Below are positions 59,456 through 64,000 of a stretch of 64,000 nt of DNA, one piece after another. The DNA lies in the NCBI RefSeq assembly GCF_023159225.1, contig NC_063174.1:39653691-39717690 (forward strand), read 5' to 3'. The stretch comes from Perognathus longimembris pacificus (lineage: Eukaryota > Chordata > Mammalia > Rodentia > Heteromyidae). The position numbers and the translations under genes were made by a program. The notes under the pieces are model-generated. The model worked only from the letters and a program-made list of their open reading frames with translations. It was not told where the DNA came from and did no database searches. Each line of letters opens with the position of its first letter. Position 1 is the first letter of the stretch.

Positions 59456-60415
59456 ATTCTCAACCCACCCACCTCGGGGACAACACTTTTGTTCTGGCCC
59501 TGCAGGCCTGAGGCATCTGATGAATCTGTTGGCAGCACAGCCTTAGTGCAGACCAGTGGGGTGGGAGGCTGTCTCTGCTTCCGGCTGCAGGGAGGCCAGG
59601 AGAGGACCTGCTGGTGATGACCTTGTGCCTCTCTTCTCTGCTTAAGAGAAAACCTCTCCTCAAAAGAAGTTCCAGGTTGCCTTGGAAAGAGCTGAGAATG
59701 GACCATATCCCCTGTGCCCGGCCTCATGGTCACACTGTGTCTGCAAGTCAAGGGACAGCCCTCATGACTGAGCATCATCTAGCCCCATAGATGTTTTCCA
59801 ACTATTGAGGTTTTTTTTGTTTGGCCGTTGTTTTTGGTAAAAACAACTGAATCACCACTATGACGCAGATCAAAAGAGTTGTATTGGCCAATGGCTGGCG
59901 TTGAGGGTTAGGGCTCTGGAATCTTCTTTTATCCTTGTCCCTAGAGCCCCTGAACATCCTCTCTGTCTATTCCAGAATCCCAAGCCTCTGCAGAACTAAC
60001 TTAGAACAACCTAAGCCTCTGGCACCATTGCCACCTATGTCATCCAGAAGGGCTCTATGAAGACAGGTTTGTCAGGTGCCCCAGAGGGTGTCTGACTCAG
60101 GCCAATCCCAGAGGCTGAAGGACAGGCATGGAGATGTGTGTCCATATACACCTTAATCTACCCAGCTCCTGTCTGAATCTAGGGCTGCATTTACTAACCT
60201 CATATCTGTGACCCTTCTCCCAGAATTCTTCCTGCTAACACAAGGGGGGGGTGGGGAGGACCCTTGATCATCTTTTGCATCCCTCTAGCTTTCCTCTTCT
60301 ACCTCCAGTCCTCCAACTTCCCAGAGCAGCCACACTTTTTGTTCTGTGTTTGTTATTTTCCCAGGCCTGGTAGAATGTGGTGTATATGTGAACCTCTTCC
60401 AAACCTGGAATAGAC
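59456..60415. other. Unique sequence; nothing recognised
   Basis: Open frames on the minus strand (114 codons) are not recognisable. Confidence 0.4.
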
Positions 60416-60417
60416 TG

Positions 60418-60890
60418 CCTTAGTCCATACCAGGCTGCTGTAACAAAATACTATAGACTGGGTGACTTAAAAACGATGCTAATTCATCTCTTACAGTACC
60501 AGGGCTGGGGATACAGCTCAGGAGTAGAGCAATTGCTTATCAGATCCAAGGCTCTGGGTTTGACCCCCCCCCCCCCCCGTCCCCAGCACTACAAGAAAAC
60601 AACAAAAGAACTTCTATTTCCTACAGTTCTAGAAGCTGGAAAGTTCAAGGAGAGAGTATTGGCAGATTCCATGCCTGGTGACGTCCCTATTCATCATAGA
60701 CAGTCATCATGGAAGTCTAACCTCCCAGGACGAAAGAAAGCCCATGGGTCTCCTTGGGGCCTCCTGTATAAGGACACTAATCCTGTTATAACGATCCCTC
60801 CTCGGTGACCTTCCTAATACCATGATCTCCAGGCAGATTTCACTCTAAGAGTTCCAGGGAATATAATGTTCAGGTCATATCAGCCTGAGG
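60418..60890 (-). repeat. MLT1/MaLR-like LTR fossil split by an ID SINE
   Basis: 'caggctgctgtaacaaaata', 'gactgggtgacttaaaaac', then after the SINE 'tttcctacagttctagaagc' and 'cctgtataaggacactaatc' follow the minus-strand MLT1 order. Confidence 0.75.
60503..60600 (+). mobile_element. ID-like SINE monomer with C15 expansion
   Basis: 'ggctggggatacagctcagg' (Box A) and 'ggctctgggtttgacc' (Box B), with a C15 run at 60564-60578 within the Box B region and an A-rich tail. It interrupts the MLT1-like LTR. The flanks 'atctcttacagtacc' and 'atttcctacagttct' may be a decayed target-site duplication. Confidence 0.8.
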
Positions 60891-61435
60891 TGCCACACTG
60901 GAGTCCTTGGGGTTAGAACAGAAACATTCACAGCCCTCCACGTAGATGAAAATCTGTATTGGAGGTGTTTGTGTAGGACTTCATTTTGAATGGACGTATC
61001 CCCTCCCTACACTGCCTTATCTCCAGCCTAACCCCAATTTACCACCCTCAGCAGCTCCTGGAACGAGCAAACCAGGGTTGCAAGCTTAGCTCTGGCCTGA
61101 AGCCACTGTGGGTGAAGGCTTGGTCATTCACCTCTGGCCCCTGGATGTGAACATCACCCCCTGTGCAGGAGAGGCTCAGCAACTTGTCTGTCCACATCCA
61201 CAGTTTATGCTCCTCTCTGAAAACAAAAGGCTCCACAGTGCTAAGAAATTCAAAGCTGGAGGCCTGGGAGACGTTCCAGGAGGAGCAAGAACAGGAATGG
61301 CTGTGGGTCGTACTCAATGCAGGAACCAAAACAGACATGGTCTCCACTCTGCCCTGCCTACCACATCTTCCAAAAATGCACAAGATCTCTAACAAAAGGC
61401 ACGCTGACTGAGACCTGCTCTAGCTGCCCTCGTTT
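60891..61435. other. Unique sequence; nothing recognised
   Basis: No feature could be supported. Confidence 0.4.
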
Positions 61436-61439
61436 CTCT

Positions 61440-61575
61440 TGACTTGATCCATCATCCATTTTATTATTACCTGCCTGGTGCTTACCTCCTGAGCAAGATT
61501 GTAAACCCCCACGAAAGGTTGTAGCTTCATCTTACCAGCTGTGCCCCTAGTACGGGGCTCACAGTAGACATTTTG
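61440..61575 (+). repeat. L2 3'-end fossil
   Basis: 'gcaagattgtaaacccccac', 'ccagctgtgcccctagtacg' and 'gggctcacagtagacatttt' follow the L2 3' end in the plus direction ('agaatgtaagctcc ... cagcacctagcacagtgcctggcacatagtag'). Confidence 0.65.
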
Positions 61576-62270
61576 CTTATTTGTTTCTCTTCAGCTTCAT
61601 TTTGGAAGACTGACTCTTTCCTCACAGCCTTGAGAAACCAATTCCCATGTGGTCTAGGCATCCTGCACCCAGAGGCTTTCCTTCAAGGCTGTTGCTAAGA
61701 AGATTCCGGAGCCTCTTGGGATCCAGTGTGTCCTCTGAAAAGCATCTTGCTCCTTGGCCAGAAGAGCTACCTCACTATCTTTTATGAAAGGTGGCCTCTG
61801 GTTCAGGAGGAAAGGAGCTATGGCTCATGGGAATTTAAGAGGGTCCTGACCCCGGGGCCTTTCTCCCTCCCCTCCCGCACTGAGATCCCCACCTTGTCTC
61901 TGAAGCACAGACCTCCCATCTCCCAGAACAAGGCCATCCCATCTTCCCAGGGCTGTTGCCAGAAAATGAGTCTCTGACCTCCTGCAAATGACATCCTAGG
62001 TTGAGGTCTGAACTTGCTATATTGTCTGTGGTGCCCAGGAAGCTACCATAACCTTGTTTCCCCGGAGCTTGTGGATGATGGGGTCAGAATTCCAGCCCCA
62101 GGATATATTTCTCCTGGAGTTTCTTTCCAGACACTTCTCTGCAACCAGATCCATCTGCATGTACGTATATGACGTGTTCACACACGCTGCGTACAAATGC
62201 ACACACTCACCTCTCAGCCCCACAGCCACACATTTGTAAACTTAAGCATTTGCAATTGAGGTTCAAAAGA
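61576..62270. other. Unique sequence; nothing recognised
   Basis: No gene. Open frames are under 85 codons and unrecognised. Confidence 0.4.
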
Positions 62271-62272
62271 CT

Positions 62273-62306
62273 GGGAGGGTGGGTAGGTGGGTGGGTGGGC
62301 GGGTGG
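62273..62306 (+). repeat. GGGT repeat, G-quadruplex-prone
   Basis: Seven runs of three G separated by one to five nt on the plus strand. It exceeds the four-run rule for an intramolecular G-quadruplex. Confidence 0.9.
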
Positions 62307-62980
62307 AAAAATAACCAAGAGCTTGTGTGGGTTTTGAATCCTTTTATTTGTTTACACATTCTCTAAAAGATTTGCTACAGGGCTAATCAACACTGCCAAC
62401 CAATCACAGAACAAGATACTGACCACAGCAAGGGAGAGACAGGGGGCTTGTGACTCAGTCTTTATGAACGTGCGAGGGACTGGGGTATCCAGTGGTTCTG
62501 AAAAAGGTTGCTTGAGGCCCACATTGTTTACCACCTCATCAGCTACAGGTCCTGACTCTCCAGAGGCCCCTCTTGGATCCCATCAGTGTAGGGCAGGAGG
62601 TAGGGCAGCACCTGGAGGTCTTCTGGTTCCTAGGCGGTCCTCCCAGCCAGCCTTCTGAGTGAAGAGCAGTTGCTAATCCCTCTGGGCAAATTCTAGGCAG
62701 TAAACTCAAATCCAGATCTGGGTTACTTCCAATGTATAGATTCTCCTGGAGGTATTCCAAATATGCTGGCTCTCTGGAAAGCTGCAGAACCAGCATGTTC
62801 CCTTAGGATAGTGGGTGATGTGGTCCAGCCTCATCTCCAATACTGAAACACCTAGAGATCATGCAATGCCTCTTACACAAGGTAGAAACACCACAGCACT
62901 TTCATGTAGAAGCCACAAAAGAGTAGAAATTGATGTATGGGAGGGACACCCTGAAGGTCAGAGGACAAGAGTGATATACC
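62307..62980. other. Unique sequence; nothing recognised
   Basis: No gene or repeat could be supported. Confidence 0.4.
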
Positions 62981-62982
62981 TA

Positions 62983-63035
62983 CACACACACACACACGCA
63001 TGCACACACGTGTGCGTGTGTGTGCGCGTGCGTGC
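62983..63035. repeat. CA...TG alternating palindrome
   Basis: A (CA)n half turns into a (GT)n half around a central CACGTG, with GCATGC and GCGCGTGC variants. The whole is alternating purine-pyrimidine and nearly self-complementary. Confidence 0.9.
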
Positions 63036-64000
63036 AACTGAAACTATAATCACACTACACCTGAAAGAAAATAAGAGCGTTAACAGAGAGGCTTCTTGTT
63101 TGTTTGTTGCTGTGGTTGCTTTTTAGAGGCACCAAAGCAAGCCAAATGGAAATACTGTCTTTGGACCATTACCCACAGCTTCCCAAATCTGCAGCCCTTT
63201 TCTGTAACCTCATGAAAACTGTCAGCCTCAGGCCTGCACACTGGAGCCAAAGCAGCTCAAGGCAAAACTTTTTTTTAAAAAAGCTCTTAGGTTGTTTGGT
63301 CAGTGAGAGGCAATGTGGTGTTGGGTCCCAAGTTCCAATAGGAAAAGTCTTCAATAACATTCAGAAGTAATAGTAAAACAAATGTGGGAAGGACAGGGAG
63401 AGGATGCTGACAGGAATGGCTTCTCTGTCTTGTGCCCACTTCTAGAGGGGCTACGCATTGCATTGACAGGTCAAGAGAAGCCAGTTGAGACCCAATGGTT
63501 CTGGGAATCAGACATCCCTTCCCAAATGCAGCCCACAGCAATCCAGGAAGGTACACTTCTGAGATGACAATACCTCTGGAACCAACTCACCGGGTAGAAC
63601 AAGGCAATGAAGACCAAATTCATGTCATCCCAAATGCCGCACACCCCTGACTCAGCCCAAAGCTTCCCTACTCTTTGCAGAGCCTTTAGGACACAGCTCC
63701 TCAGCTCTGCTGTCCCTAGAGACCTTGCCACTCCAGGGGCCTCCTGCTAAAGGCCAACTGGGAAATTCCAGGGCTCATAAGCAAGGGTACTTTCACCAAG
63801 TCCCTCTTTCCCTGACAGGAGACCTAGCAGGGATTAGGCAACTACAAGAAAGAAACCAATTACTTTTGGCTTTGTGGCAGCCACTCTCCGTGTCTTGGCC
63901 ATCAAACAGAGTTAGTGAAACTAGACCTTAAGAGTGCACTCAAACTAAATGCATTTAGGAAAGGGGTGGGAAGCTTAGTTTTGGCTTTCTCTAATCAACA
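63036..64000. other. Unique sequence; nothing recognised
   Basis: No gene or repeat could be supported up to the window end. Confidence 0.4.

Noticed and set aside
1..64000. CRISPR array, operon, phage, plasmid or toxin system
   Set aside because: The periodic repeats are microsatellites without spacers, and all the interspersed elements are eukaryotic retroposons or DNA-transposon fossils.

Overview
This window looks like about 64 kb of mammalian nuclear DNA from a rodent, and no complete protein-coding gene can be supported in it. It is AT-moderate, depleted in CpG, has no CpG island, and is full of microsatellites and retroposons of many ages. The young SINEs are of two kinds. One is a dimer of two ID-like (tRNA-derived) arms. 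The other is a composite of a B1-like (7SL-derived) left arm and an ID-like right arm. From memory, this combination is typical of castorimorph rodents, in particular geomyoids (kangaroo rats, pocket mice, gophers). I hold that placement at moderate confidence because I could not search a repeat library.

Layout. Positions 1-13.7 kb are mostly unique sequence with one composite SINE, a degraded MIR and a long CT tract. At 13.76 kb lies the best coding candidate: a strong splice acceptor opening in phase 0 onto 16 codons and a stop, with an AATAAA about 0.8 kb further on. This could be the last exon of an unidentified plus-strand gene. From 15 to 22 kb the sequence is unique with scattered SINEs and TG, GAAT and CT arrays. 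A recognisable ancient L1 3' portion (decayed ORF2 plus 3' UTR) spans 22.3-23.7 kb and runs into a polypurine tract. From 24 to 32 kb there is mostly unique sequence, two CA arrays and a SINE-seeded GGAA tract. From 32.5 to 48.6 kb the window is a retroposon cluster: a younger L1 3' end within L2-like sequence, many SINEs with intact target-site duplications, a SINE inside a SINE, a split LTR-like repeat and a DNA-transposon fossil. From 48.6 to 64 kb there are MaLR/MLT1-like, L2 and MIR fossils, two SINEs inserted in succession at one site, a G-quadruplex-prone repeat, an alternating purine-pyrimidine palindrome, and two stretches that resemble conserved non-coding elements.

There is no bacterial-type organisation here: no operons, CRISPR, integrases or plasmid functions. 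Open frames up to 223 codons occur, but none shows a recognisable domain architecture. I did not find evidence for a novel gene system. The points worth following are the candidate terminal exon, the candidate regulatory elements, the nested and serial retroposition events, and the unusually dense non-B-DNA motifs.
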